Assembly (NCBI RefSeq): GCF_017114915.1
Contig: NZ_JAAUOE010000015.1
Coordinates: forward strand, 1-64,000
DNA: 64,000 nt
From: Pseudomonas frederiksbergensis
GTDB lineage: Bacteria > Pseudomonadota > Gammaproteobacteria > Pseudomonadales > Pseudomonadaceae
Direction: 5' to 3'
This document shows, piece after piece, positions 44,902-54,394 of the stretch. The position numbers and the translations under genes are program-made. The notes under the pieces were generated by a model. It was not told the DNA's origin. It did no database searches and saw only the letters and a program-made list of their open reading frames with translations. The stretch's first letter is position 1, and each line of letters starts with the position of its first letter.

Positions 44902-45690
44902 CTACACCCCTCGATGGGGCAGGACAAAACTCAGCAGAAACAGCACAGCGGCCGCCACCACAATCGACGGGCCGGCCGGGGTGTCCTTGAACCAGGACAA
45001 CGCCAGCCCGCCACACACCGCGAGCATACCCAGCAGGCTCGCGCCCAGTGCCATCTGCTCCGGCGAGCGGGCGTGACGCTGTGCCGCAGCCGCCGGAATA
45101 ATCAGTAACGAAGTAATCAGCAACACGCCGACGATTTTCATCGCCACCGCGATCACCACGGCGATCAGCAACATCAGGACCAGACGCAACGCCGCCACCG
45201 GCAAACCTTCCACCCTGGCCAGCTCTTCATGCACGGTGATCGCCAGCAAGGGTCGCCACAGCGTGACAAGCAATACCAGCACCGCCGCGCTGCCGCCGAG
45301 GATCCAGGCCAGATCGGTCGGGCTGATCGCCAGCAGGTCGCCGAACAGATAGGCCATCAGGTCGATCCGCACTTCATGCATGAAGCTTAGTACCACCAGC
45401 CCCAGAGAGAGCGTGCTCGGTGCGAGAATTCCCAACAGCGTGTCGGACGCCAATGGTTGCCGTTGTTGCAACGTCACCAGCAATACCGCCAGCAACAAGC
45501 AGCCTACAGTGACGGCCACGGTCGGGCTGACATCCAGCAGAAAGCCCAGCGCCACGCCGAGCAGTGCGGCGTGGGACAGGGTATCGCCGAAATAAGCCAT
45601 GCGCCGCCAGACCACGAACGAACCCAGCGGGCCCGCGACCAGCGCCAGGGCCAGGCCTGCAAGCAGGGCGAAGAGCAGAAAATCAGCCAT
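44902..45690 (-). CDS. znuB: Zinc ABC transporter permease
   Basis: A 262-residue membrane protein with about seven to eight helices of the ABC-3 family ('[14 protein letters not shown]', '[16 protein letters not shown]', '[15 protein letters not shown]'). ATG 45690 is chosen; it overlaps the znuC end by eight bases. It is the third gene of zur-znuC-znuB. It imports zinc into the cytoplasm with ZnuA and ZnuC. Confidence 0.94.
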   Translation of the reverse strand: MADFLLFALLAGLALALVAGPLGSFVVWRRMAYFGDTLSHAALLGVALGFLLDVSPTVAVTVGCLLLAVLLVTLQQRQPLASDTLLGILAPSTLSLGLVVLSFMHEVRIDLMAYLFGDLLAISPTDLAWILGGSAAVLVLLVTLWRPLLAITVHEELARVEGLPVAALRLVLMLLIAVVIAVAMKIVGVLLITSLLIIPAAAAQRHARSPEQMALGASLLGMLAVCGGLALSWFKDTPAGPSIVVAAAVLFLLSFVLPHRGV

Positions 45691-46468
45691 GCTTGCAGCT
45701 ATCTCCATGAACGTGGGTATGGGCCGACGGGGCCGCGCTGACCACCGAGCCATGCAGGTCGTGGGCGTGGTCGTGATGGTGGTGATAAATCGCCAGGCTT
45801 TGTGCGTTTTTTCCGAACAGTTCGACGAACGCAGGGTCGCCGCTGACCTGCTCGGGATGCCCGGAGCAGCAGACGTGGCGGTTCAGGCACACCACCTGGT
45901 CGGTGGTGCTCATTACCAGATGCAGATCGTGAGAAACCATCAATACGCCGCAGCCATGACGGTCGCGCAGGCGTGTGATCAGGCTATAGAGTTCGGCTTG
46001 ACCGGCCACATCGACGCCTTGCACCGGCTCATCGAGCACCAGCAATTCCGGCTCGCGCAGCAATGCCCGCGCCAGCAGCACCCGCTGCATTTCGCCACCG
46101 GACACACTTTGCACCGGGCTATCGATGACCTGTTCGGCGCCGACTTCCTTGAGGGCCGCCAAGGCCCGAGCGCGGTCCACGCCTGGGACCAGACGCAAGA
46201 AGCGCAGCACCGACAGCGGCAGGGTCGGATCGACATGGAGTTTTTGCGGCATGTAACCGACGCGCAACTTCGGCTTGCGCCAGACGCTGCCGCTGTCCGG
46301 TTTCAACAGACCGAGCACCGCGCGCACCAAGGTGGTTTTGCCGGCGCCATTGGGGCCGATCAGGGTAACGATCTGCCCCGGCTCGACGCTCAGTTCGATG
46401 TTATCCAGCACGTTTTGCCCGGCAAAGGTGACGGCCACCTGCTCAAGGCGAATCAGCGCGTTGCTCAT
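45683..46468 (-). CDS. znuC: Zinc ABC transporter ATP-binding protein with histidine-rich tail
   Basis: A 261-residue ABC ATPase with Walker A 'GPNGAGKTT', signature 'VSGGEMQRV' and Walker B '[12 protein letters not shown]'. The C-terminus ends in a histidine-rich tail: '[13 protein letters not shown]' and '[12 protein letters not shown]'. This could bind zinc and sense cytoplasmic supply. ATG 46468 overlaps the last base of the zur stop. The tail is the unusual feature compared with E. coli ZnuC. Confidence 0.94.
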   Translation of the reverse strand: MSNALIRLEQVAVTFAGQNVLDNIELSVEPGQIVTLIGPNGAGKTTLVRAVLGLLKPDSGSVWRKPKLRVGYMPQKLHVDPTLPLSVLRFLRLVPGVDRARALAALKEVGAEQVIDSPVQSVSGGEMQRVLLARALLREPELLVLDEPVQGVDVAGQAELYSLITRLRDRHGCGVLMVSHDLHLVMSTTDQVVCLNRHVCCSGHPEQVSGDPAFVELFGKNAQSLAIYHHHHDHAHDLHGSVVSAAPSAHTHVHGDSCKHG

Positions 46469-46950
46469 CAAGCCCCCTGGCAACCCGAACAGAGACCGAT
46501 GACTTCAACGGTCTGGGCCTCGACAACAAATCCGACATCCTTGGCGCTGCCAATGATCGCGTCACTGATGGACTTCTGCTCGAGCTCGATGGCGGCGTGG
46601 CATTGGCGGCAGATCAGGAACTGCCCCTGGTGGGCGTGTTCCGGGTGATTGCAGCCGACGAAGGCGTTCAGCGAGGAGATGCGATGCACCAGGCCGTTTT
46701 CCAGCAGGAAATCCAGCGCGCGGTACACGGTCGGCGGCGCAGCGCGGCGGCCGTCCTGCTCGCTGAGCACTGCCAGAATGTCGTAGGCACCCAGCGGCTT
46801 ATGGCTTTGCCACACCAGTTCCAGTACCCGCCGGCGCAAGGCGGTCAGGCGTAACCCCTGACGTGCGCACAAGGCATCGGCCTCAGACAATGCGCTATGG
46901 ACGCAATGAGAGTGGTCGTGGGGACGGCTGGCGATCGGTGTTTTAGGCAT
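46468..46950 (-). CDS. zur: Zinc uptake regulator Zur (Fur family; np20)
   Basis: A 160-residue Fur-family repressor. The N-terminal winged helix ('[30 protein letters not shown]') is followed by a dimer domain with histidines and cysteine pairs ('CRQC' and C-terminal 'CSGCQ') for structural zinc. It begins with a histidine-bearing extension 'HDHSHCVHS'. It leads the zur-znuCB operon and is divergent from znuA, so a shared Zur operator is expected between them. Confidence 0.93.
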   Translation of the reverse strand: MPKTPIASRPHDHSHCVHSALSEADALCARQGLRLTALRRRVLELVWQSHKPLGAYDILAVLSEQDGRRAAPPTVYRALDFLLENGLVHRISSLNAFVGCNHPEHAHQGQFLICRQCHAAIELEQKSISDAIIGSAKDVGFVVEAQTVEVIGLCSGCQGA

Positions 46951-46973
46951 GAGCGGCGACGAGTGTGGTGAGA

Positions 46974-46990
46974 GACGTTATTATGTTACC
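46974..46990. promoter_or_regulatory. Possible Zur box
   Basis: GACGTTATTATGTTACC lies in the short zur-znuA intergenic gap. It resembles a degenerate Zur site (TGTTAT...ATAACA type), but the dyad is imperfect. The location between two zinc-regulated units is the main support. Confidence 0.45.
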
Positions 46991-47016
46991 CGTTCTCGCC
47001 TCTTCGAGTGGTCATC

Positions 47017-47937
47017 GTGTCCCGACTTTTTTCTATCTTTGTCGCATTTGTCGCCAGTTTTCTGCTGATCGGTCCAGCCCAGGCCGAAGTCAAAGTCCTT
47101 ACCAGCATCAAGCCGCTGCAGCTGATCGCCGCTGCGGTGCAGGAGGGCGTAGCGATTCCGGAAGTGTTGCTGCCGCCCGGGGCTTCGCCTCATCACTATG
47201 CCTTGCGCCCATCCGACGTACGGAAGGTGCAATCGGTGGATCTGGTGTATTGGGTCGGCCCGGCGATGGAAGGTTTCCTGCCTCGCGTGCTGAACGGTCG
47301 TACGCTACCCAGCGTTGCGGTGCAGGATTTGCCTGGCCTTAAACTGCGGCATTTTGCCGAGGACAACCATTCCCACGCCGAAGAAGCCGACGAGCATGAT
47401 CACGATCATCGTCCCGGCAGCCTGGATGCTCACTTGTGGCTGTCACCGATCAACGCCCGAGCGATCGCCGCCAAAATGGCCACCGACCTGAGCGCTGCCG
47501 ATCCGGCCAATGCGGCGCGCTACCAGAGCAACCTCAAAACCTTCAATGAGCGTCTGGATGCCTTGGACCTGCGGCTGAAAACTCGCTTGGCGGGCATCGC
47601 CGGCAAGCCGTACTTCGTGTTCCACGAAGCCTTCGACTACTTCGAAGACGCCTATGGCCTCAAGCACGCCGGCGTGTTCAGTGTCGCCGCCGAAGTGCAG
47701 CCCGGTGCCCAGCACGTCGCGGCGATGCGCACGCGCTTGCAGGAAGTGGGCAAAACTTGCGTGTTCAGCGAACCGCCGCTGCGCCCGCGCCTGGCAGAAA
47801 CCCTGGTGGCCGGGCTACCGGTGAAACTGGCGGAGCTGGACGCACTGGGCGGGTACACGCCTGCGACCGCTCAGGGGTATGAGCAGGTGCTGGAAAAATT
47901 GGGTAATGATTTGGCGGGATGCCTGGAGTCGTTGTAA
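47017..47937 (+). CDS. znuA: Zinc ABC transporter substrate-binding protein
   Basis: A protein of about 306 residues with a signal peptide (MSRLFSIFVAFVASFLLIGPAQA). The zinc-binding histidines lie in 'GASPHHYALRPSD' and 'DAHLWLSP'. A His/Asp-rich loop 'HSHAEEADEHDHDHR' is typical of ZnuA. GTG 47017 is preferred because it gives a standard signal peptide; an in-frame GTG at 47008 is possible. It is divergent from zur-znuCB. Confidence 0.93.
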   Translation: MSRLFSIFVAFVASFLLIGPAQAEVKVLTSIKPLQLIAAAVQEGVAIPEVLLPPGASPHHYALRPSDVRKVQSVDLVYWVGPAMEGFLPRVLNGRTLPSVAVQDLPGLKLRHFAEDNHSHAEEADEHDHDHRPGSLDAHLWLSPINARAIAAKMATDLSAADPANAARYQSNLKTFNERLDALDLRLKTRLAGIAGKPYFVFHEAFDYFEDAYGLKHAGVFSVAAEVQPGAQHVAAMRTRLQEVGKTCVFSEPPLRPRLAETLVAGLPVKLAELDALGGYTPATAQGYEQVLEKLGNDLAGCLESL

Positions 47938-47952
47938 GCACCCCATAGACCC

Positions 47953-47982
47953 TGTGGCGAGGGGGCAAGCCCCCTCGCCACA
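47953..47982. repeat. REP-like palindrome between znuA and thrB
   Basis: A perfect 14-bp stem TGTGGCGAGGGGGC-AA-GCCCCCTCGCCACA is followed by TTTTAAAG on the plus strand. It is a common Pseudomonas repeat and likely terminates both convergent genes. Confidence 0.85.
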
Positions 47983-47984
47983 TT

Positions 47985-48935
47985 TTAAAGAGCGAAAGGC
48001 AACGGCGTATCAACCTTCTGCCGCTGCGCCAACCGCAGCTGAAACTCCATCGGATCGTGAATCAACACGTCCTGCCCGGCGAAAGACTCCGCCGCAATCA
48101 AGCGCGACAACCAGAACCGCACACACGCCACGCGCAGCATGGTCGGCCACAGCTCGGCTTCGGCAGCGGTGAACGGTCGCAGCGTGGCATAAGCGCCCAG
48201 CAACGCCCGCGCCCGCGCGCCGTCGATCTGCCCTTGCTCGTCCGAACACCAGTCGTTCAAGGCAATCGCCACGTCATAGAGCATCGGCCCTGAACAGGCG
48301 TTGTAGAAGTCGATCAACCCGGTCAGGTGCGTGCCTTCGAACATCGCATTGTCACGGAACAGGTCCGCATGGATGTTGGCCCGCGGCAGCGCCAGAATTT
48401 TCGTCTTCTGCTGGGTGATCTCTTCCAGGGCTCGTTGCAGCAAATCGCTTTGCTCGGCGTTCAAGTGCGAAAGAAACTGCGTGCCCTCTTCCAGCATCCA
48501 GTCCAGACCGCGATCGGTTTTGCGCTTGATCATGTTGGCCTGGGTCGCCAGGTGTAGATGCGCCAGCAGCTCGCCGACCTGAGCGCAATGCTGCGCGTTG
48601 GCGTCCTTGATGTGCTTGCCCGCCAGACGTGGCTGCAACAGCGCAGGTTTACCGGCCAGTTCGCGCAAAGCGACGCCATCGGTGGTGCGCAGGGCATAAG
48701 GCACCGGCAGGTCAGCGTCGTGCAGCACGTCGAGCAGTTCGATGAAAAACGGCATTTCCTGCACCGGACCACGCTCGACCAGGGTCAGGACAAACTCGCC
48801 CTGCTCCAGGCTGATAAAGAAATTGGTGTTTTCGCTACCGGCGGCGATCCCCTGGAAATCAAGCAGGCGGCCGAGCCCATAAGGGGCGAGAAAGGTTTCC
48901 AGCTCGGGCCGAGCCAGGGGGGTGAACACAGACAT
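47985..48935 (-). CDS. thrB: Homoserine kinase
   Basis: A 316-residue kinase of the choline kinase-like (aminoglycoside phosphotransferase) fold used by Pseudomonas, not the GHMP type of enteric bacteria. The catalytic loop is 'ANIHADLFRDNAMF' and the metal-binding step is 'GLIDFYNA'. It phosphorylates homoserine in threonine synthesis. ATG 48935 (MSVFTPLARPELETFL) is chosen; reading upstream adds residues without homology. Confidence 0.92.
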   Translation of the reverse strand: MSVFTPLARPELETFLAPYGLGRLLDFQGIAAGSENTNFFISLEQGEFVLTLVERGPVQEMPFFIELLDVLHDADLPVPYALRTTDGVALRELAGKPALLQPRLAGKHIKDANAQHCAQVGELLAHLHLATQANMIKRKTDRGLDWMLEEGTQFLSHLNAEQSDLLQRALEEITQQKTKILALPRANIHADLFRDNAMFEGTHLTGLIDFYNACSGPMLYDVAIALNDWCSDEQGQIDGARARALLGAYATLRPFTAAEAELWPTMLRVACVRFWLSRLIAAESFAGQDVLIHDPMEFQLRLAQRQKVDTPLPFAL

Positions 48936-48995
48936 GGTTAAAACTGCCAGTACGGGCGCCGCTGCACGCAAGCGCCGATTAAAGTTAAGAACCGC

Positions 48996-49283
48996 TTACC
49001 ACTTAAAGATTTCCCACGCAGGAATCAGCATATCCGGTTGATCCGAGCGAATGAAGTTACCGTCCGAGCCATCAGCGCGCACCAGGAAATACGGTTTGCC
49101 GACCTTTGGCGTCACCTTGATGGCGTACAAAAAGCCGTTCTGCCGATATTCCTGAATGGTTTTATCGCCTTCGGTGCGGATCGTGACATCCGGATCTGCC
49201 GAGGGCGCGTCATCCGCCGCCATGACAGCCAAAGGAGTCATTGCAAACAAGCCAGCCAGCAACAAGCGATTTAGTGTGCGCAT
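48996..49283 (-). CDS. DUF2782 periplasmic protein
   Basis: A 95-residue protein with a signal peptide (about 1-22, ending VMA). The DUF2782 core is 'DVTIRTEGDKTIQEYRQNGFLYAIKVTPKVGKPYFLVRAD'. It lies upstream of thrB in the same direction (60 bp) and divergent from polA. Function is unknown. Confidence 0.87.
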   Translation of the reverse strand: MRTLNRLLLAGLFAMTPLAVMAADDAPSADPDVTIRTEGDKTIQEYRQNGFLYAIKVTPKVGKPYFLVRADGSDGNFIRSDQPDMLIPAWEIFKW

Positions 49284-49357
49284 GATAACCTTGTCCCTTT
49301 GTCGTCAACGGTCCCGCTATTCTAGCGCCGGACCCGCCGAAAAGGTTGATCCTGCTC

Positions 49358-52126
49358 ATGAGCCAAGCCCCCCTCGTCCTGGTGGACGGTTCTTCTTACC
49401 TGTACCGCGCCTTTCACGCGCTGCCACCGCTGACCACGTCCAAAGGCCTGCCGACCGGTGCGGTCAAGGGCGTATTGAACATGCTCAAGAGTCTGCGCAA
49501 GCAGTATCCCGACAGCCCGTTCGCCGTGGTGTTCGACGCCAAGGGCGGGACGTTCCGCGACGCGATGTTCGCCGAATACAAGGCCAACCGCCCGAGCATG
49601 CCTGACGATATGCGGGTCCAGATCGAGCCGCTGCACGCCAGCGTCAAGGCCCTGGGCTTTCCGTTGCTGTGCGTGGACAACGTCGAAGCGGACGACGTGA
49701 TTGGCACCCTGGCTCGCAGCAGCGCGGCCGCCGACCGGCCGGTGATTATCTCCACCGGTGACAAGGACATGGCGCAGTTGGTCGACGGTCACATTACCTT
49801 GGTCAATACGATGACCGGTAGCACGCTGGACGTTGAGGGCGTGAAGGAGAAATTCGGCGTCGCTCCCGAGCAGATCATCGATTATCTGGCGCTGATGGGC
49901 GATTCGTCCGACAACATTCCGGGCGTTCCGGGTATTGGCCCGAAAACCGCGTCCGGCCTGCTGGTGGGCGTGAACGGCGGCCTGGCCGAACTCTATGCGC
50001 AGCTCGATATTGTCCCGACCCTGCCGATCCGCGGCGCCAAAACACTGCCGGCCAAGCTCGAAGAACATAAGGAAATGGCGTTCCTCTCCTATCAATTGGC
50101 AACCATCAAGATCGACGTACCCCTGGACTTCGGCCTCGACGACCTGCATATGGGGCCACCGGATCACGACAAACTCGCCGAGCTGTATTCCCTGCTGGAA
50201 TTCAAGAGCTGGTTCGAAGAGAACCAGCGCGATGCCAAGCGCGCGGGTCAGGACATTGTCGAGGTCGTTCAGGAGCAGCCAGGTGCCGCCGAAGCGAAAT
50301 ACGAAACCATCCTCGACCAGAAACGCTTCGAGGCCTGGCTGGACAAGCTCGACAAGGCACCGCTGATCGCCTTCGTCACCGAAACCAACGGCAGCGATGC
50401 CCAACACTCGCAACTGGTAGGCCTGTCGTTTTCCGTCGCGGCCAACGAAGCGGCCTACATTCCGCTGACCCACTCCTACATGGGCGTGCCGGAACAACTG
50501 GATCGCGACACCGTACTGCTGGCGTTGAAACCGCTGCTGGAAAACCCGAATAAGCTGAAAGTCGGCCAGCACGCCAAGTTCGACACCAACATCCTCGCCA
50601 ATTGCGCCATCGGTGGCGATCAGAGCAACGGGATTACTGTTCAGGGGATTGCCTACGACACCATGCTCGAATCCTACGTACTGGACTCGACGGCCACCCG
50701 CCACGACATGGACAGCCTGGCGCTCAAGTACCTGGGCCAAAGCAAGACCGACATCCAGGAGATTGCGGGCAAAGGCGTCAAACAGCTGACCTTCGACCAG
50801 ATTTCCCTTGAGCTGGCAGGTCCCTATGCCGCCGAAGACGCCGATGTCACCTTCCGCCTGCATCTGGCCTTGCAGGAAAAACTGGCCGCGACACCAAGCC
50901 TGGTCAAAGTGCTCAACGAGATTGAAATGCCACTGATGCCGGTCCTGGCCCGTATCGAGCGCCAGGGCGCCCTCGTGGACGCCAACCTGCTGGGCATCCA
51001 GAGCGTCGAGCTGGGCGAGAAACTGGTCGCCCTTGAGCGTGAGGCCTTTGCCATTGCCGGGGAAGAATTCAACCTCGGCTCGCCGAAGCAACTGGGCGTG
51101 ATCCTCTACGAAAAACTCGGTTTGCCCGTACTCAGCAAAACCGCCAAGGGCCAGGCCTCGACGGCCGAAGCGGTGTTGGCCGAGCTGGCCGAGCAGGACT
51201 ACCCGCTGCCCAAGGTGCTGATGCAATACCGCTCGCTGAGCAAGCTCAAAAGCACCTACACCGACCGTTTGCCAGAGCAGATCAACGCTCGCACCGGGCG
51301 TATTCATACGTCTTACCAGCAAGCCGTCGCGGCCACCGGGCGTTTGTCGTCCATCGACCCGAACCTGCAGAACATTCCGATCCGTACCGCCGAAGGTCGC
51401 CGGATTCGCCAGGCATTCGTCGCGCCCAAAGGCTACAAGCTGCTGGCCGCGGACTACTCGCAGATCGAACTGCGGATCATGGCGCATCTGGCCAAGGACG
51501 AAGGCTTGCTGCACGCCTTCCGCAACAACCTCGATGTCCACCGGGCCACGGCCGCCGAGGTATTTGGTGTCGAGCTGGCCGCGGTCACCAATGATCAGCG
51601 TCGTAGCGCGAAAGCCATCAACTTCGGCCTGATCTACGGCATGAGCGCGTTTGGCCTGGCCAAGCAGATCGGCGTTGACCGCAAGCAGTCCCAGGCTTAC
51701 ATCGACCGTTATTTCGCCCGTTATCCCGGCGTTCTGGAATACATGGAGCGCACGCGCGCCCAGGCCGCCGAGCAAGGTTTCGTCGAAACCATCTTCGGTC
51801 GTCGCCTGTACCTGCCGGAAATCAACGCGAAAAACCAGGCCCTGCGCAAAGCGGCCGAGCGCACGGCGATCAATGCCCCGATGCAAGGCACCGCGGCGGA
51901 CATCATCAAGAAAGCCATGGTGGCGGTGGACAACTGGCTGACATCGTCGGGCCTGGACGCCAAAGTCATTCTGCAGGTGCACGATGAATTGGTGCTCGAG
52001 GTGCGCGAGGACCTGGTCGACCAGGTACGCGAGGAGATTCGCATGCACATGAGCAGCGCCGCACAGCTGGATGTACCGCTGCTGGTCGAGGTGGGCGTAG
52101 GCAACAACTGGGATGAAGCGCACTGA
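49358..52126 (+). CDS. polA: DNA polymerase I (with altered 3'-5' exonuclease motif)
   Basis: A 922-residue protein with a 5' nuclease domain (about 1-290), a 3'-5' exonuclease domain (about 325-515) and a polymerase domain (about 520-922, '[13 protein letters not shown]', '[19 protein letters not shown]', 'VHDELVLEV'). In the exonuclease domain Exo II (D409) and Exo III (Y490, D494) are intact. Exo I reads F-V340-T-E342-T where E. coli has F-D355-T-E357-T, so the first metal ligand is missing. ATG 49358 ([18 protein letters not shown]) is chosen; a TTG four codons upstream sits on the ribosome site. Confidence 0.96.
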   Translation: MSQAPLVLVDGSSYLYRAFHALPPLTTSKGLPTGAVKGVLNMLKSLRKQYPDSPFAVVFDAKGGTFRDAMFAEYKANRPSMPDDMRVQIEPLHASVKALGFPLLCVDNVEADDVIGTLARSSAAADRPVIISTGDKDMAQLVDGHITLVNTMTGSTLDVEGVKEKFGVAPEQIIDYLALMGDSSDNIPGVPGIGPKTASGLLVGVNGGLAELYAQLDIVPTLPIRGAKTLPAKLEEHKEMAFLSYQLATIKIDVPLDFGLDDLHMGPPDHDKLAELYSLLEFKSWFEENQRDAKRAGQDIVEVVQEQPGAAEAKYETILDQKRFEAWLDKLDKAPLIAFVTETNGSDAQHSQLVGLSFSVAANEAAYIPLTHSYMGVPEQLDRDTVLLALKPLLENPNKLKVGQHAKFDTNILANCAIGGDQSNGITVQGIAYDTMLESYVLDSTATRHDMDSLALKYLGQSKTDIQEIAGKGVKQLTFDQISLELAGPYAAEDADVTFRLHLALQEKLAATPSLVKVLNEIEMPLMPVLARIERQGALVDANLLGIQSVELGEKLVALEREAFAIAGEEFNLGSPKQLGVILYEKLGLPVLSKTAKGQASTAEAVLAELAEQDYPLPKVLMQYRSLSKLKSTYTDRLPEQINARTGRIHTSYQQAVAATGRLSSIDPNLQNIPIRTAEGRRIRQAFVAPKGYKLLAADYSQIELRIMAHLAKDEGLLHAFRNNLDVHRATAAEVFGVELAAVTNDQRRSAKAINFGLIYGMSAFGLAKQIGVDRKQSQAYIDRYFARYPGVLEYMERTRAQAAEQGFVETIFGRRLYLPEINAKNQALRKAAERTAINAPMQGTAADIIKKAMVAVDNWLTSSGLDAKVILQVHDELVLEVREDLVDQVREEIRMHMSSAAQLDVPLLVEVGVGNNWDEAH

Positions 52127-52130
52127 GCCG

Positions 52131-52159
52131 TTGTGCTGCGGCACTTTGCCGCGGCACAA
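52131..52159 (+). terminator. Hairpin after polA
   Basis: A stem of about 13 bp, TTGTGCTGCGGCA-CTT-TGCCGCGGCACAA with one G-T pair, begins 5 bp after the polA stop. There is no U-tract after it, so termination is uncertain. Confidence 0.45.
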
Positions 52160-52224
52160 AATAACGAAGAACCATAGAGCGGAAAATGACGACGATTATT
52201 TCCAATGGTTTTTGAAAATAGTCT

Positions 52225-52252
52225 GAACTAAATCCGTGAACCGCCACTCAGA
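52225..52252 (+). promoter_or_regulatory. AlgU (sigma-22/RpoE-type) promoter of the ErsA locus
   Basis: GAACTA (52225-52230), a 17-bp spacer and TCAGA (52248-52252) match the AlgU consensus GAACTT-N16/17-TCTGA with two differences. It is positioned about 6 bp before the presumed 5' end of the sRNA. Confidence 0.7.
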
Positions 52253-52257
52253 GATAC

Positions 52258-52390
52258 TGAATGGCTGGTGAAGCCCTTCGATGCTCCTATGTTGTGTTAA
52301 GTGTTGGCAGATATCTGGACCCCGCCCTAGCGGTCCGGAACTTGAACCCCGGAACTTCTCCCTCCCCATACGAAGTCCGGGGTTTTTTTT
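52258..52390 (+). ncRNA. ersA: ErsA small regulatory RNA
   Basis: An sRNA of about 133 nt between polA and engB, the location of ErsA in P. aeruginosa and of Spot 42 in enterics. The start is inferred from the AlgU-type promoter just upstream; the end is a strong terminator (ACCCCGGAACTTC / GAAGTCCGGGGT, 52346-52383, then eight T). The terminator loop exposes TCCCTCCCC, a pyrimidine-rich segment suited to pairing with ribosome sites. ErsA links envelope stress to exopolysaccharide and porin expression through Hfq; that role is from the P. aeruginosa work, not from this sequence. Confidence 0.82.
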
Positions 52391-52414
52391 GCCTGCTGAT
52401 TTGTCCGGGGAGCT

Positions 52415-53056
52415 TTACTCGGTAGCCTCAGCACCCTTGTCCGCCAACTCCAGCCAGCCCGCCAGTACGGTGTAGGCGTCTTCCAGCCCCATGCGCTTGG
52501 GTGCCGAAAACAGCTGGATTGTGACCGTATCGCCCCACCCCTTGCGGATTTCCGACTGAACCTTGAGCAGCGTGTTTTTCGCCGCGCCGTAGGTCAGCTT
52601 GTCTGCCTTGGTCAGCAGAATATGCATCGGCATGCCGCTGGCGACAGCCCAGTCGAGCATCAGCAGGTCGAAGTCGGTCATTGGATGACGGATGTCCATC
52701 ATCAGAATCAAACCTTTCAAACTCTCGCGACCGCCCAGATAGGCTTCCAGGTGACGCTGCCAGTGCATCTTCAGCGGGATCGGCACTTTCGCGTAACCGT
52801 AACCTGGCAGGTCGACCAGACGGCGTTCATCGTCTAGCTTGAAGAAGTTCAACAGCTGTGTGCGACCGGGTGTTTTCGAGGTCCGCGCCAGGCTGGCGTG
52901 CGTCAGGGTGTTCAACGCGCTGGACTTGCCGGCATTGGAACGCCCGGCGAAGGCCACTTCAAAGCCTTCGTCGTCGGGACATTGGTCGACTTTGGCGGCG
53001 CTGAGCATGAAGGTGGACTGTTGGCACAGGCCGAGGATGGGATTCTTGAGTTGCAT
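52415..53056 (-). CDS. engB: Ribosome biogenesis GTPase EngB (YihA/YsxC)
   Basis: A 213-residue GTPase with G1 'GRSNAGKSS', G3 'VDLPGYG' and G4 'LTKADK'. It is needed for assembly of the large ribosomal subunit. ATG 53056 ([13 protein letters not shown]) is chosen because homologues begin there; a longer reading runs into the divergent cytochrome promoter. It converges on ErsA, 25 bp from the sRNA terminator. Confidence 0.95.
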   Translation of the reverse strand: MQLKNPILGLCQQSTFMLSAAKVDQCPDDEGFEVAFAGRSNAGKSSALNTLTHASLARTSKTPGRTQLLNFFKLDDERRLVDLPGYGYAKVPIPLKMHWQRHLEAYLGGRESLKGLILMMDIRHPMTDFDLLMLDWAVASGMPMHILLTKADKLTYGAAKNTLLKVQSEIRKGWGDTVTIQLFSAPKRMGLEDAYTVLAGWLELADKGAEATE

Positions 53057-53247
53057 GGGATTTCCGATGTGGGCGGCGCCGGGAATGGACGCGGCAAGCA
53101 GTGTCGTTTCCGTTTCAGTGACGCCAGTATATAATGCCGCAGATTTTGTGTGCGCTTTGTCCCAGCGTAGGATGAAGTTCACGAGAGCGATTGACCTTGA
53201 TTGCGCACTAGAACGCAGCACGCTCTCAACCCTGAAAAGGTCGTTTT

Positions 53248-53538
53248 ATGACGAAATGGCTGCTAGCTGCCGGTGTCTTGATGCCGCTTTACAGCGCTCA
53301 GGCTACACAGGATCCGGAAGCTGTGTACAACCGTGTTTGTGGTGCCTGTCATTCCGGCCAACTCCCCATGGCGCCTCGCAAGGGCGATCAGGAAGCTTGG
53401 ACGCCGAGGTTGGCGAAAGGTATGGAGACGCTGGTGCAACACGTGACCCAGGGTTTCAAGGCGATGCCGCCGCGTGGTTTGTGCATGGACTGCAGTGCCG
53501 AGGATTACCGAGCCATCATCCAGTGGATGAGCGAGTAA
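53248..53538 (+). CDS. Small c5-type cytochrome c
   Basis: A 96-residue periplasmic monohaem cytochrome with a signal peptide (about 1-19). The haem motif is C31-G-A-C-H35, the axial methionine is probably in 'KAMPPRG', and there is a C-terminal 'CMDC' pair as in cytochrome c5. It lies 46 bp upstream of the cytochrome c4 gene in the same direction. Confidence 0.88.
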   Translation: MTKWLLAAGVLMPLYSAQATQDPEAVYNRVCGACHSGQLPMAPRKGDQEAWTPRLAKGMETLVQHVTQGFKAMPPRGLCMDCSAEDYRAIIQWMSE

Positions 53539-53584
53539 ACCCGGTCCATAACTCTTTAACCCTTAGCCGTAGTTGGATTAGCTG

Positions 53585-54196
53585 ATGAACAAATTGATCG
53601 TGAGTCTGCTGTTGACCGTGGGGATCTCCGGCATTGCCCATGCTGCAGGTGATGCGACTGCTGGTCAGGCGAAAGCCGCAGTATGTGGCGCCTGTCATGG
53701 CCCGGATGGCAATAGCATGGCGCCTAACTTTCCGAAACTGGCAGGCCAGGGCGAGCGTTATCTGAACAAGCAGCTGCACGACATCAAGTCCGGCAAACGC
53801 ACGGTACTGGAAATGACCGGCCTGCTGACCAACCTGAGCGATCAGGACCTGGCTGATATCTCCGCCTACTTCGCCAGCCAGAAAGGCAGCGTCGGTGCCG
53901 CCGACCCTAAAGTCGTGGCTCGCGGTGAAGCACTGTTCCGTGGCGGTGATCTGGCCAAGGGCCTGCCTTCCTGCACCGGCTGCCATTCGCCTAATGGCAC
54001 CGGCAACGCCGCAGCGGGCTTCCCGCATCTGGGCGGGCAACACGCTCAATATGTCGCCAAGCAACTGACCGAATTCCGCAAGGAAGAAGGCGGCCGGACC
54101 AACGATGGCGATACCAAACCGATGCAAAGCATCGCCAAAAAGCTGAGTGACGAGGATATCGCCGCCGTCTCCAGCTATATTCAAGGCTTGCACTGA
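53585..54196 (+). CDS. cc4: Dihaem cytochrome c4
   Basis: A 203-residue protein with a signal peptide (about 1-20) and two homologous monohaem domains ('CGACHGPDG' and 'CTGCHSPNG'). It carries electrons to terminal oxidases such as the aa3 enzyme encoded at 32.7 kb. It is probably co-transcribed with the upstream small cytochrome gene. A terminator follows at 54273. Confidence 0.94.
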   Translation: MNKLIVSLLLTVGISGIAHAAGDATAGQAKAAVCGACHGPDGNSMAPNFPKLAGQGERYLNKQLHDIKSGKRTVLEMTGLLTNLSDQDLADISAYFASQKGSVGAADPKVVARGEALFRGGDLAKGLPSCTGCHSPNGTGNAAAGFPHLGGQHAQYVAKQLTEFRKEEGGRTNDGDTKPMQSIAKKLSDEDIAAVSSYIQGLH

Positions 54197-54272
54197 AGCC
54201 TGTAATCGAGCGTTGTGAGTGATGTACATCTCTTGCAACGTTAACACTCGATTAATCCGTCGATGCAAACAT

Positions 54273-54302
54273 AAAAAGGGTAGCTTTGGCTGCCCTTTTT
54301 TG
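54273..54302 (+). terminator. Terminator after cc4
   Basis: The stem AAAAAGGGTAGC/GCTGCCCTTTTT (one T-G pair) with loop TTTG is followed by further T residues. Confidence 0.85.
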
Positions 54303-54394
54303 TGGCCGCTGCCGTTACACTACAGCACTCAAGCCCGCCGGAATCTGTCTGAAAGCAGGTCGCGCGAGGCGCCCAAATTGTCCAGGAGTAAAGC

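Noticed and set aside
49322-52159. A 945-codon open frame antisense to polA
   Set aside because: It mirrors a GC-rich, conserved gene on the other strand, has no ribosome site and no recognisable domain.
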